Source of the DNA: Trichomonas vaginalis G3 | Taxonomy: Eukaryota > Parabasalia > Trichomonadida > Trichomonadidae | DNA length: 64,000 bases | Reading direction: 5' to 3' | Assembly (NCBI RefSeq): GCF_026262505.1 | Contig: NC_067203.1 | Span: 3,162,001-3,226,000, forward strand | In this document: positions 39,633-48,886 of the stretch, piece by piece | Layout: each line of letters starts with the position of its first letter | How positions within the stretch are numbered: the first letter of the stretch is position 1 | Notes under the pieces: generated by a model | Databases searched by the model: none | Seen by the model: the letters and a program-made list of their open reading frames with translations, nothing else | Told to the model about the DNA's origin: nothing | Made by a program: the position numbers and the translations under genes

Positions 39633-40697
39633 TGGTTTTATGATAGATAAGCATTATATTCCCACTCATTATATTCGTAAATTTTGAGGTTTATCCTTCG
39701 CTTTTAAGATTATTGAATTTGATTTTTATATAAAATAGTTATATATTAGAAAATAATATGAGTTTATGTGATATTATTTTTCAGAAGATTTTGTGTTCTT
39801 CTTCAAAATTTTATTTTTTTATTAAAAAGAATCTTTACAAAATATACATTTGCTTTAATTAATATTTAAAAACGTGCTCTATCAAAAGTTCCAAAAATTC
39901 AATATTTTAGCTTTTCTGAGGTGTCACTTTTGATGAATTTCTGTTTACAACAGAATTATGCAAAATATGACTAAATAATTATAAATTTCAAGTTAAATTT
40001 TAATTTTGATAAATAATTTAAATTTCAAAATATCAAGTTCAGTTCGACTATGTATGTAGTAATTCCTCAATAAAGTGCCAAAACCCTATTAAAATATATG
40101 AACATTTTCAACATTTTAATGTTTTTATTTAAAATTTTGATGGAATATGAGCTTCAAACAATTATTATGTAAATAAAAATAATTAAATATATGTATTTAT
40201 TCGTATTACAACCGTAGTAAGTCGATTCTTCCTTTCTTCTACTGAGGTTTGAATTTGATTTCGAATTGTAAAGAGATTCAAAGGGAAAATACTAGAGGAT
40301 AAAAACTACCTCCATGAAAGGGTCATAATGGAGTCAAGTTGTATTTTTTGATATTTTTTGCTTTTCGAGCCTAAATAGGTAGCCAAGATAATGCCTAAAA
40401 ATAAGGTTCTAAATTCTGAAGTTTACATGATCCTCTCGTGTGCACCCTTAATCATTATAAATTTTTTCCCTCTTTCTTATAACGTTCTAAGTTTTTTATT
40501 TACTAAAAAGAGTAAGAATAGCTGAAATATGCTTTCTAATTAGACACAGGCAAACAAACAGAACTAAATTTGGTAAAAGGAGAAAAGAAAAAAAATTATC
40601 AAATTCTTTATTAATAATTTTCCAATCTATTTTTTTAAAAAACAAATATCACACCCCATTCATTTGAATTTTTCAAAATTCGAAAATAGAATTATCA
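39633..40697. other. AT-rich intergenic stretch
   Basis: No open frame of note or repeat is seen over about 1 kb. The last part before the coiled-coil gene carries a TCATTT sequence near 40663, which fits the TCAYTW initiator known for Trichomonas genes, and TTTTTCAAAATTCG nearer the ATG. Confidence 0.55.
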
Positions 40698-41426
40698 ATG
40701 TTAACTCCAAATGCAAGCCTCATCGATGACGTAAATGCTATTGAAGATGATGAAGCCGATGCACTCGCAGATCAAGATGAAGAGGATATCGAAATGATTA
40801 ATGAAGATGCGCATTATAGAGTTCAAGCCGAAATTTTAAAAAATGATCATGCAATTCAATATCAAAAACAAATTGACAATATTAAGGATTCATACAATGA
40901 AGAAACAAATCAAATACTAGAAGAAGGGAAAAATTTATGCCTGAAAATGGTGGAAGATCAACGAAAAGAAGTCGAAAATCTTGAAAACGAATGGAGAACT
41001 GCTCGCAAAAAGCAAATAGATCAAGATTTGGAAGCAAGTAATTCAAAATTGGCTACTGCAAGGGTATTAGCATCATTTCAACTTATCGATTCTGCAAAAA
41101 CTTTACGTGATACTACCCGAAAACAATCCGCAACACGATCTTCTGAACTGAAAATACTTGATGATCTTTTCGAAAAGCAATACCGCCTAATGATTGAACG
41201 CCATTCTAAAGATTTCATTTTACTTCACGAAAGAGTTAAAGCTCAAATTAACAATTCGAAGCTTGATGCAGAGCTACTTAAAAAACAAGCGGATTATACA
41301 AAAGATAATCAGGATTCTCAGATTCCAATCGTAATGATTTCATCTGTCAGTATGCAAGCCAAATTTGATACAACTAAGCGCAGCATAATACAAACATTTT
41401 CACCAAGACCAGAAAAACGTATTTAG
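40698..41426 (+). CDS. Host coiled-coil protein, 242 aa, unknown
   Basis: An acidic N-terminus (residues ~10-35, Asp/Glu-rich) is followed by a near-continuous charged coiled coil to residue ~205 and a Ser/Thr-rich basic tail (SPRPEKRI). There is no membrane segment or enzyme motif. It is convergent with the NEDD8-like gene, 43 bp apart. An identical copy is at 60946-61674. Cytoskeletal or trafficking roles are typical of such proteins, but nothing in the sequence decides this. Confidence 0.7.
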   Translation: MLTPNASLIDDVNAIEDDEADALADQDEEDIEMINEDAHYRVQAEILKNDHAIQYQKQIDNIKDSYNEETNQILEEGKNLCLKMVEDQRKEVENLENEWRTARKKQIDQDLEASNSKLATARVLASFQLIDSAKTLRDTTRKQSATRSSELKILDDLFEKQYRLMIERHSKDFILLHERVKAQINNSKLDAELLKKQADYTKDNQDSQIPIVMISSVSMQAKFDTTKRSIIQTFSPRPEKRI

Positions 41427-41469
41427 TAAATAACTTTTTATTTTTTTTATTCTAAAAATAATAATCATT

Positions 41470-41700
41470 TTAGCCTGCACGAAGAGCTAAAACCATGTGT
41501 AAAACTTCACCAGCAGATATGTGGGCTGTTTCAACAGTTTGATTGTCTGTAAGATTTTGACCTCTAAATAATAAACGCTGCTGCTCTATTGAAATACCTT
41601 CTCTTTGAAGTAGTTCTTCTTTAATTGCTGCTATTGTGATGCTCGGTTCAACTTCTAATTGATGTTTTCTTCCAGAGACAGTATGTACATATATCAGCAT
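41470..41700 (-). CDS. NEDD8-like ubiquitin-family protein ending LALRAG
   Basis: Exactly 76 residues with the ubiquitin fold pattern. The C-terminus VLHMVLALRAG is nearly that of NEDD8 (VLHLVLALRGG), including Ala72, the residue that separates NEDD8 from ubiquitin (Arg72). The penultimate Gly is Ala here, so the usual di-glycine is Ala-Gly, and no extra residues follow. Position 48 is Gln, so a K48-type chain is not possible. NEDD8 is normally activated by its own E1 and conjugated to cullins. The change is present in both copies (61719-61949). Confidence 0.75.
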   Translation of the reverse strand: MLIYVHTVSGRKHQLEVEPSITIAAIKEELLQREGISIEQQRLLFRGQNLTDNQTVETAHISAGEVLHMVLALRAG

Positions 41701-42564
41701 TTAAATTTTGACACTTTTTAAAGTTTCTTTTAATGTTAAATAGTTTAGCAAAGCATCAAAACAGTCTATTTTGAAATCAATATGATCAATCGAGTCAATG
41801 GGCTCCAGTTATTTTGAAAAGTCTCAAATGATATAACTCAGATGGTAAAATAAATTCTTTCTGATTGAGTCAGATATCATTTTTTTCAAATGAACAAGAT
41901 ACACATCTAGAAGTGATCATAAAAATAATCATACCTCGAAGTAATTCAATACAATCGTTTGAATGAACGAAAATTGAATAAAACATTAGTTAAGAATTGC
42001 TTGCAAAACACAGATGGTTGTTATTAAAATTCATTTTAGCCACAATGTTAATACAAAACAACTTTTCGGGAGAAGTTAATTAAAAAATATAATAAAAACT
42101 TTATTTTTACTCAATTCTATCGAATATTTTACTTATCCTCACAATACACAATCCAAGTTTGATATACTTAATTTAAGAATAAATGATGATGGGATTGATT
42201 TTGAAAAATTAACCAAAATATTACAAAATCATCGATTGCCCCGCGAAAAAGCTAAACAGATCATATACAAATTAAATCACCAATATACATATCATGGAAA
42301 TTTCTTAATTAATAAAAAATTACGGAATATAAGTTAACTATCTTCATTATAAATTAAGCAGCATAAAAATATGAAGTTTTCCAATTTCCGGTGTGAATAT
42401 TCCTAAATTTGCATTACATTCTCGAAGCAATTTATCAAAATACACAAAAATATATTACAAATCAAGGAATTGAATTAAAAATAATTAAAGAACGAAAAAA
42501 TTCATATCGGTGAAAAATTTCAAGCACCTTTTCAACTTTTTCAAAAAGTTAATAATATTAAACT
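41701..42564. other. Intergenic stretch with a possible decayed host gene
   Basis: Between the NEDD8-like gene and the LMBR1 gene, bases about 42100-42339 stay open without an ATG for ~80 codons (FDILNLRINDDGIDFEKLTK block). A second short protein-like piece (YQNTQKYITNQGIELKIIKE) follows near 42430-42500. It looks like a decayed host gene of unknown family. The junction with copy B uses the TGATCAT at 41914-41920. Confidence 0.4.
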
Positions 42565-44010
42565 ATGTATGCCTGGGTAGTTATTCTTGCAACAATTATA
42601 TTCTGCATACTATCTATTCTTGTTGGCATTTACTTGGTTGTTAGATTCCAAATGCCAGAAGATAAAAAGTCTTCATGGTTTATCAAAATTATCATCATTT
42701 TAACTATCGGCATTTCAGTAATGAACGTTTTAATTTTACCTCTCGACGCACTTAATAGGTCAACGCCAAATCCAATGAATACCACCCTTATGTGTTGGAT
42801 TTTGACAATAATTTCTGCCGTTCTCGCTTTCATTGTCATTCCTTTCACACTTACATACTATGAAAACGCAGAAGATGAAGATGTTAAGCACCCAATCTGC
42901 AAAGCAACATTAAGTGTTATTCCATTCCTTTTGTTCTTTATAATATTTTTACTCATACTCTACTTCCTTGTGAGCGATTGCCAAATTCCAGCAACAATTC
43001 ATGCTGGCAAAGTTGTCGATGAATCCGAACTTACCACATCAATATATAGTTGTTCTACTTCAACAACAATTGACATCAAACTATCGCCACTTATTTTTGT
43101 TGTTACTGTTATAGGTTTCATTGGATATATAATCTTGATTATTTTGGGTGGCATGGGATTTGCCACGCTTCCAATCAATCTCTTTATTGATTTCGTTCGT
43201 AGACCAAGACCAATTTCTCTCAAGCAATATGCCAAGGGCCAACAATTAATCAATCGCTGGGCTGAGGAGCTTATCGAGGAAGGCAACAAAATCCGAGAAG
43301 AAGGAAAGCATAAAGGCTACAAAAACCGTAAAGTCAAGAGAATGGTAAATAAATATGCGGATCAAATCGAGAATATGGAGCGTGCATACCAGCTTATCGA
43401 AGTATCATACAAAGTTCGTGGAGGAAATCCGGTTTGGCCATGGTGTGAACTATTCTTAGGCATAATTTGCATAATAATTTCACTCATTTGGATCATTCAC
43501 ATCATTGTTTACACTTTCTTAGATGTTCATCCATTCTTAAATCAATTCTTCCATTTGCTAGATACTAAATTTGCACTATCTGCAGTTATATTCTTTGGCC
43601 TGTTCACATATTACTTGTACTTATGCGTCCTCTCAGGAGCTACTTCTTTCGGTTTGAATTTACTCATTATCAGAGTACATCCTATGGAAGATCAGAATAC
43701 TCCAATGAATTCAATCTTGTTTAACTCATGCCTTATGCTCTTTGCCAGCTTTGGTGTTGCATTATTTTCAACAATGAACTTCCCGATTTATACAAGACTT
43801 ACTGCTTTAGATATGATCTATGGCGTTCAGATGAAATATCTCAAAGGCCTTAAATACGTTTGGGAGTACGCAATTTATGTATTTCTCGGAATTTTCGTTA
43901 TTGCTCTTGCAGTTAAGCTTATTTCTTGCAGTAGAAAGAAGGGAAGAGATGATCGCAATTCTGAAATTAGAAAAGCTCTTTCTACTTATGACACTGATAT
44001 TGTCAATTAA
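42565..44010 (+). CDS. LMBR1/LIMR-type multi-pass membrane protein (host)
   Basis: The 481-residue product has about nine transmembrane helices: three before residue ~100, then ~113-137, ~175-205, and four between ~295 and ~450. A charged cytosolic loop (residues ~215-290, Lys/Glu-rich) lies between them. The helix pattern and the block MNFPIYTRLTALDMIYGVQM near the C-terminus fit the LMBR1-like family (LMBD1 lysosomal cobalamin-export partner, LIMR). Endolysosomal or plasma-membrane location is inferred from the family. Copies: 52718-54148 (disrupted) and 62814-64000 (cut by window). Confidence 0.8.
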   Translation: MYAWVVILATIIFCILSILVGIYLVVRFQMPEDKKSSWFIKIIIILTIGISVMNVLILPLDALNRSTPNPMNTTLMCWILTIISAVLAFIVIPFTLTYYENAEDEDVKHPICKATLSVIPFLLFFIIFLLILYFLVSDCQIPATIHAGKVVDESELTTSIYSCSTSTTIDIKLSPLIFVVTVIGFIGYIILIILGGMGFATLPINLFIDFVRRPRPISLKQYAKGQQLINRWAEELIEEGNKIREEGKHKGYKNRKVKRMVNKYADQIENMERAYQLIEVSYKVRGGNPVWPWCELFLGIICIIISLIWIIHIIVYTFLDVHPFLNQFFHLLDTKFALSAVIFFGLFTYYLYLCVLSGATSFGLNLLIIRVHPMEDQNTPMNSILFNSCLMLFASFGVALFSTMNFPIYTRLTALDMIYGVQMKYLKGLKYVWEYAIYVFLGIFVIALAVKLISCSRKKGRDDRNSEIRKALSTYDTDIVN

Positions 44011-44151
44011 TACTGTAAAATTTATTTTTTTTTCTACACTATATATAAAAATTACTCTTTTACTTCTTATTTTTTAGTGATGGCAAAATCTTATGTACTT
44101 TTTAAGAAAAAAAAATTTTTTATGAATACAAACATAAAACAAAGATAGAAA

Positions 44152-44954
44152 TTAATAAGTTGTTAGCAAGGCATTGATTATTGTTCCAATGATAATACCG
44201 GCAACGAAAGAATATGCTCGAACATCGATATACACCAACATAACTGATGGTATACCAAAGAAAAGCCCAAAAATCAAGCCATACAAGAAATCTTGCCCAG
44301 GAAAATCAATACCATTATCTGTTTGATTCCTGTCATCATCATTATTATTTATTAAAGGTGAATTATGGGCATTATTGTTTTCTGTATGATCATTATTAGC
44401 TTGTTCATTTTGAGGATGCTCATGAGCTGCATCTGCTTCTGTAGCTTGGTTTGGTTGTGCGGGAACTGCAAAATTCTGAAGATTAGGAAGATTTGCTCTG
44501 ATCATGCTCCCAATATCTCGCTGATTGAAAAGTACAGGAAACCATTCTTCCTCAAGGTCTATCATTGATTGTTGTGAACCATCTTCAGGTTGATGAGTAC
44601 TATGAAATGAATTCCTAATCTCTTGGATTTGCTCAGGAGTGTAATTCATCCTTCGAAGCCTATCAAATCCTCTTAAATCGTTAATAATTATCTCTTCATT
44701 ATTATTATTGGGCGAATTGGGATCATTTCGAAAAAACCTTGTATAGTAAACTCTGTCATTGAATCAAAACTTGATAAGATCTCATTACCAGTTAATATTC
44801 GTCCGCGATAAATGAGCGTAAGTATTTTATTTCGAGGAATTTGAACATTACTGTCATTTTTGATCATACTTATAAGGTCTTTTGTTGTATTTTGAGGTTG
44901 TAAATTGAATTGAAGATGTTTATCTCCGGGAAGGATAACATTAATCTTCAGCAT
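44152..44954 (-). CDS. Ubiquitin-like membrane protein (HERPUD/Dsc3-like), host
   Basis: Residues 1-75 have a ubiquitin-like fold pattern (MLKINVILPGDKHL, NKILTLIYRGRIL). The middle is Asn/Asp/Gln-rich and disordered, and the C-terminus has two hydrophobic helices (FLYGLIFGLFFGIPSVMLVY and a last one ending NALLTTY). N-terminal UBL plus C-terminal membrane anchor is the layout of HERPUD1, TMUB and fungal Dsc3, which serve ER/Golgi ubiquitin ligases. The frame shifts once near 44735, whereas the copy at 54287-55089 reads through at that point, so this may be a base-call error. Confidence 0.6.
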
Positions 44955-45166
44955 ATTTAAATTTTGAAATTTTTAATCGTCAAAAATTGTTAATGCTAAT
45001 AAATTCCTTAGAATTCTTAAGAATTATCACCATTATATAAAAGAATTAGAGTTTATATTAACTTACATATACAGAATACTTGCAAAGGAATTTTTTTTCT
45101 TAAATTAATCTTTAGAGGTCAAAATGAAAGAGAAAATTAAGTAAAAAACTGTTTAGAGAATAGTAT

Positions 45167-45783
45167 TTACCAGCCATAAGATAAAGGCTGTTCCAATGGG
45201 GCGTTCTTCTTTGAGTTGAGAGAATCTTCCTTGGCACAAACTTTCCAGAATGCAATACATGCGGCAATGAATAAGATGAGAGCAACAACACCAAAAATTA
45301 TGTAGCCATAAATAGCATATTTTTTGATTAGAGTATTCAGCTTGCCATAACATGTATTTCATTGGATTCATTCCAACCTTTACAACCTAAATAAGTTTCA
45401 GCCTCTGGTATAGCACGACCGATAGGATCATCTTTACCTTCGTGAGCGTTCCATTGTTTGCCTATTTCTTGAATAATATTCTTCTTGAAAAGAATGTAGA
45501 CAACAATAGCACCAATAACACCACAAGAATAAATTAAAAGAATTATTCCGAGAATTAGAGATGGGCAGCGACTTTTAGATATCGAAGCATAAATAGCAAA
45601 AGCAAGAATAAATGCGGATGCGCAAAGAATGATAATTAAATAAATTAGAATGGTATCATTATTGCTGATCTGTTTGATCTTTGCTTTGTTAATAAAGACA
45701 ACGCAAGCAGCGCTCGCAGCAACAATAATACCAATTGATAGGAATGAAATAATGAAAAGTGTGAAATTGGCACAACAACCCAT
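45167..45783 (-). CDS. Tetraspanin-like protein (host)
   Basis: Starts MGCCANFTLF with cysteines beside the first helix. Four hydrophobic helices follow (residues ~8-32, ~48-70, ~85-108 and one near the C-terminus, IIFGVVALILFIAACIAFWK). The segment before the last helix has CKGWNES, a Cys-x-Gly-Trp arrangement reminiscent of the large extracellular loop. Trichomonads use tetraspanins in adherence and vesicles. The frame shifts once near 45345, at a spot where copy B (55301-55917) differs, so sequence error is likely. Confidence 0.55.
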
Positions 45784-46263
45784 TTCAAAATTTGTCAAAA
45801 TCTAAGACGATGCCTTTTTTGTAAATGGATCCGATTGGCAAGTTTACAAAAACCGTAATTGATTTATGATTTTTTTGGATCTTTTATATAGAGATATTTC
45901 ATACAAGTTCATATGAACCGAGAATGTACTATCACGAAAAGTGACACCTAAATTTCATTTTCATATGCCTCTTTATCACTTTGCTATGGTCTTAGCGATA
46001 AATTATCGGCTATAAAATTGACTTAGTTTATTTCTATACTCAAGACTCTAGAATACCCATTATCTAATTTTTTGCAAAATTAAAATTAACTCCCGAAATT
46101 ATTCGAAATTAACTCGACATCATGAGATTCAGTATAAACTAGCACAGCTTCCTACCAGCATATAAACCTTAGTACCTAATATAGCTGCTATACTTTTCTG
46201 CTATGAAAATAGAGATATATTAATTTTTTCATAGAATGTCAGAAAGTGGTAAATGCAAAAAAA
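45784..46263. other. Host intergenic flank of Polinton P5
   Basis: No gene is seen. GTGACACCTAAATTTCATTT lies near 45940. The last bases are an A-run directly before the P5 terminus. Confidence 0.5.
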
Positions 46264-46434
46264 AGGTAGTGGGGCTTCCAGGGGCTGCGCCCCTTCTAGC
46301 CCTGAAGATGATTATTATAAATGAAGTTCTTATATACGGGTCTTCCAGGAGCTTTTCACAAATTATATATGTTTTCATGGTTTGTCACTTTTCTGTCACT
46401 TTTCGGGTAAAAACATTTTTATTATTATATATAA
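46264..46434. repeat. Left terminal region of Polinton P5
   Basis: AGGTAGTGGGGCTTCCAGG is followed by the hairpin GGGGC-TGC-GCCCC (46281-46293), TCTAGCCCTGAAGATG, and an AT-rich leader with TTTTTATTATTATATATAA just before the methyltransferase ATG. The duplicate terminus at 56393 has the same layout. Confidence 0.8.
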
Positions 46435-47262
46435 ATGAATTTTACAAAACCACCGTTACCGTTCTTTGGAAATAAGAGTAGATGTAAAGATATTATATTG
46501 AGAGAACTTAAGAAACTACCGAATGGTCTAACATTTGTAGATTTGTTCGGTGGAAGTTTCTATATATCCCATTTGTGCCATATAATATTCCCAGACTCAA
46601 AGATTATATGCAATGACTTCGACAACTATATGGACCGTCTCAAACATATACCAGACACAAACAATATATTGAAAGAGTTAAAAGAAAAGATACCTATAGG
46701 TAAGATGGAACGTATACCATTAGATAACAAAAATATTGTGAGAGAGGTTTTGAAAAAAGCAGAATATATAGACTGGGATAGTATATCTGCTAGACTATTA
46801 TATAGTGGTGCTATAAGAGTTCATGACATTGAAACACTTATGTCAAAAGTTTTATATCTTAACTATACAAATGTTTTCAAAGAGGACATAGAAAAATATA
46901 TTGAGGGTATAGAGTTTGTGAGATGTCATTGGACAGATTTGTATGAAAAATATAAAGACAAGGAAAATGTTTTCTTTATAGTGGACCCGCCGTTCTATAA
47001 CACATGGGATTTTCAATACCAAGTAGACTGGACTTTGAGAGACTCTTTAGAAACTTTAGACGTTTTACATAACCATCCATGCTTTTACTTTACATCCGAT
47101 AAAAGTGGTTTGGAAACCGTTATGAGATGGTTAGAGGACATACATGACTATGAGTTTAGATATGACAAGATAGAATATGAGAGAGGTCCTATAAACTGGA
47201 GAAAGTGTCATAACAAAGAAATTTTATTAGTAAGTAAATGTGGTTTGAAATCGGATTGTTAG
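46435..47262 (+). CDS. Dam/D12-class DNA adenine methyltransferase (Polinton P5)
   Basis: The 275-residue product shows the D12-class order: FFGNK at residues 10-14, FVDLFGGS (AdoMet-binding motif I) at 34-41, and the catalytic DPPFY at 184-188. This class methylates adenine N6, typically in GATC-like sites. It is the first gene at the left terminus. Carriage by the element suggests self-marking or defence against host nucleases, but the target site cannot be read from sequence. Looks whole. Confidence 0.85.
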   Translation: MNFTKPPLPFFGNKSRCKDIILRELKKLPNGLTFVDLFGGSFYISHLCHIIFPDSKIICNDFDNYMDRLKHIPDTNNILKELKEKIPIGKMERIPLDNKNIVREVLKKAEYIDWDSISARLLYSGAIRVHDIETLMSKVLYLNYTNVFKEDIEKYIEGIEFVRCHWTDLYEKYKDKENVFFIVDPPFYNTWDFQYQVDWTLRDSLETLDVLHNHPCFYFTSDKSGLETVMRWLEDIHDYEFRYDKIEYERGPINWRKCHNKEILLVSKCGLKSDC

Positions 47263-47369
47263 TTTTAGGTTTTTTCCATTGTGTCATTTATTTATTTGAC
47301 GTGGCAGAAAAGTACAGAGAATATGAAGATGAACCAATGCCTGCAAATGTTCAGTATATGTACTCGTAA
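47238..47369 (+). CDS. Small single-pass membrane protein, 43 aa
   Basis: The frame starts inside the end of the methyltransferase gene in another frame. It is WFEIGLLVLGFFHCVIYLF (one hydrophobic helix) followed by an acidic tail ending NVQYMYS. The stop lies just before the TTTTTATC box of the next gene. The ATG overlap suggests translation coupling or a short gene of its own. Plausible as a tiny virion-membrane protein; function unknown. Confidence 0.5.
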   Translation: MWFEIGLLVLGFFHCVIYLFDVAEKYREYEDEPMPANVQYMYS

Positions 47370-47374
47370 GAGAT

Positions 47375-47392
47375 ATTTTTATCTAATATTAA
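47375..47392 (+). promoter_or_regulatory. Polinton start-proximal box TTTTTATC
   Basis: ATTTTTATC (47375-47383) ends 9 nt before the ATG at 47393. Equivalent boxes lie before many other Polinton starts (see findings) and not before the host genes. Confidence 0.6.
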
Positions 47393-47755
47393 ATGGACGC
47401 ACAGAACTTAGCGAATGCACAGCAACCTGGACAACCAAACCCAGAGAATATTCCAAATGAAGTTAGAATACAAACTGCAATGGCAAACTATGGTCAAGTG
47501 CCAACAGATGTACAAATGCAAACTGCCATGTCAAATGACGCTGCGTTAGGTTTGCCACCATGGTATGCAAATATGAGATGGAAAGAGTTTTATACAAACC
47601 CTGAAGTGGGATATAAACAACTTTATGCAGATGACGCGAACACAGGAGTTGACCCAGAATATGTTTTCTACCAGAGGAGAAACAGAATGTATGAGCTCCA
47701 GTTAAAGAATGCTATGGAACTCAACAGGAAACGTAAGAGACTAGGCGGACATTAG
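47393..47755 (+). CDS. Polinton protein of unknown function, 120 aa
   Basis: A Gln/Asn/Pro-rich N-terminus contains two copies of the block VQMQTAMxN / VRIQTAMAN. A Tyr-rich middle follows, then a basic C-terminus (NRKRKRLGGH). It lies between the methyltransferase and a small amphipathic gene. A core or minor virion role is possible. Looks whole. Confidence 0.55.
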   Translation: MDAQNLANAQQPGQPNPENIPNEVRIQTAMANYGQVPTDVQMQTAMSNDAALGLPPWYANMRWKEFYTNPEVGYKQLYADDANTGVDPEYVFYQRRNRMYELQLKNAMELNRKRKRLGGH

Positions 47756-47773
47756 ATTTTTACATATAGTAAA

Positions 47774-48016
47774 ATGGGTTTCTTCAGTAAGATAGGAAAC
47801 TTCTTTCGAAATGTTGGAAGAGGTATATGGAATGGAATAAAAACCGTAGGAAGAGGAATTTGGAACGGAGTCAAAAATATTGGTAAAAGAGTAGGTCAGT
47901 TTGTTGGTATTATACCTAAAGACCCTGAACCAGAAGAACAAGCTCCTGTTATACAACAGCCTGAACCTGCACCACAGTCTAGTTGGCAACCAAATCCAAC
48001 ACCTCAACCGTATTAA
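47774..48016 (+). CDS. Small amphipathic Gly/Trp-rich Polinton protein, 80 aa
   Basis: The N-terminal 50 residues form an amphipathic Gly/Trp/Lys pattern with a doubled GxGIWNGxK block. A Pro/Gln-rich tail follows. The pattern resembles membrane-lytic minor virion proteins such as adenovirus pVI in style only; no homology is claimed. TTTTTAC lies 10 nt before the ATG. Looks whole. Confidence 0.5.
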   Translation: MGFFSKIGNFFRNVGRGIWNGIKTVGRGIWNGVKNIGKRVGQFVGIIPKDPEPEEQAPVIQQPEPAPQSSWQPNPTPQPY

Positions 48017-48091
48017 AAAATTATATTTTTACCGTTCGATAGTAGTTGTATATGAAACTAAGTTCTAAGTAAAACGCATGGTATAATGGAA

Positions 48092-48868
48092 TTATTCTTT
48101 TTCTTCCATCTGTAGTAAACCATACTTGAAAGTCTGAAATACTTCCACTGGCGGTTCATATAACTTTGTAGGTTTTTCGTAAAAGTCATTTGCCAAGCAT
48201 AAGAAAGAGTTTTGAGCGCCAGAAAATGAAGCATGAACAATAATAGCAGCTGGGTCGAAAACATCTTTAAATAAATATGGTTCATCTCTTGCATATCGAC
48301 TGTAAATATTTGCTAAAGGAAGTTTGACTTTCTGATTTAACATTCTTTGCAAATAATACCATGACATTGCAGTGAATTCTGTATATATTTGTTCGTCTTT
48401 CTTTGGATTGTCTTCGTAGATTTGAAATGACACTTGTGAATTTTGTTTGTCATATACAATTCTCACATAAAGTGTGCTCTCGGTATTTGCATATTCATCA
48501 GCATATTTTGCATAACATGAATTTATTTTATCTTCTATATTTTTTAACGCAGTCTGTAGAGAAGATGAAAGGTCAACTTGTATTAGCTCAATTTCTTCCC
48601 ACATTTTTCGTTTCCCTTCAGATATATAATCTATATGAAACCTTACAATAAATGGAAAACTTTTATCTTCTACAGACACAAACTTCATTCTACGAAAGCC
48701 AATAGCTTTTGTGACAGATGGGTCTCTTAGCCATCTTAATGGGTAGTCAAAACGATAGCCTTCATGCTTTACGGTCTCTGTCTCAAACTTTTGACCGACA
48801 TTAGTAAAAAGTTCATCTAATGGTTTAGTTGTAGCAACTCTTGAATTTTCTTTTTCTATTGGAAGCAT
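48092..48868 (-). CDS. Minor virion protein (Polinton P5)
   Basis: The 258-residue product is the best-preserved member of the family seen also at 3704-4606, 18800-19453 and as a fragment at 356-601. It has alternating strands and helices, with the C-terminal block HASFSGAQNSFLCLANDFY shared across copies. Convergent with the small amphipathic gene and divergent from the fibre gene, it shares with the latter a 18-bp leader that carries start-proximal boxes in both directions. Function unknown; virion role inferred from recurrence. Confidence 0.6.
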   Translation of the reverse strand: MLPIEKENSRVATTKPLDELFTNVGQKFETETVKHEGYRFDYPLRWLRDPSVTKAIGFRRMKFVSVEDKSFPFIVRFHIDYISEGKRKMWEEIELIQVDLSSSLQTALKNIEDKINSCYAKYADEYANTESTLYVRIVYDKQNSQVSFQIYEDNPKKDEQIYTEFTAMSWYYLQRMLNQKVKLPLANIYSRYARDEPYLFKDVFDPAAIIVHASFSGAQNSFLCLANDFYEKPTKLYEPPVEVFQTFKYGLLQMEEKE

Positions 48869-48886
48869 ATTTTATCTAGAATAAAA

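Noticed and set aside
42999-43289. Minus-strand frame opposite the LMBR1 gene
   Set aside because: It is a shadow of the real membrane-protein gene with no leader or family match. The same applies to most antisense frames over capsid, coiled-coil and helicase genes.
46236-46475. Frame running across the Polinton P5 terminus
   Set aside because: It joins host flank, terminal repeat and methyltransferase leader; composition is not protein-like and the methyltransferase start lies inside it in another frame.
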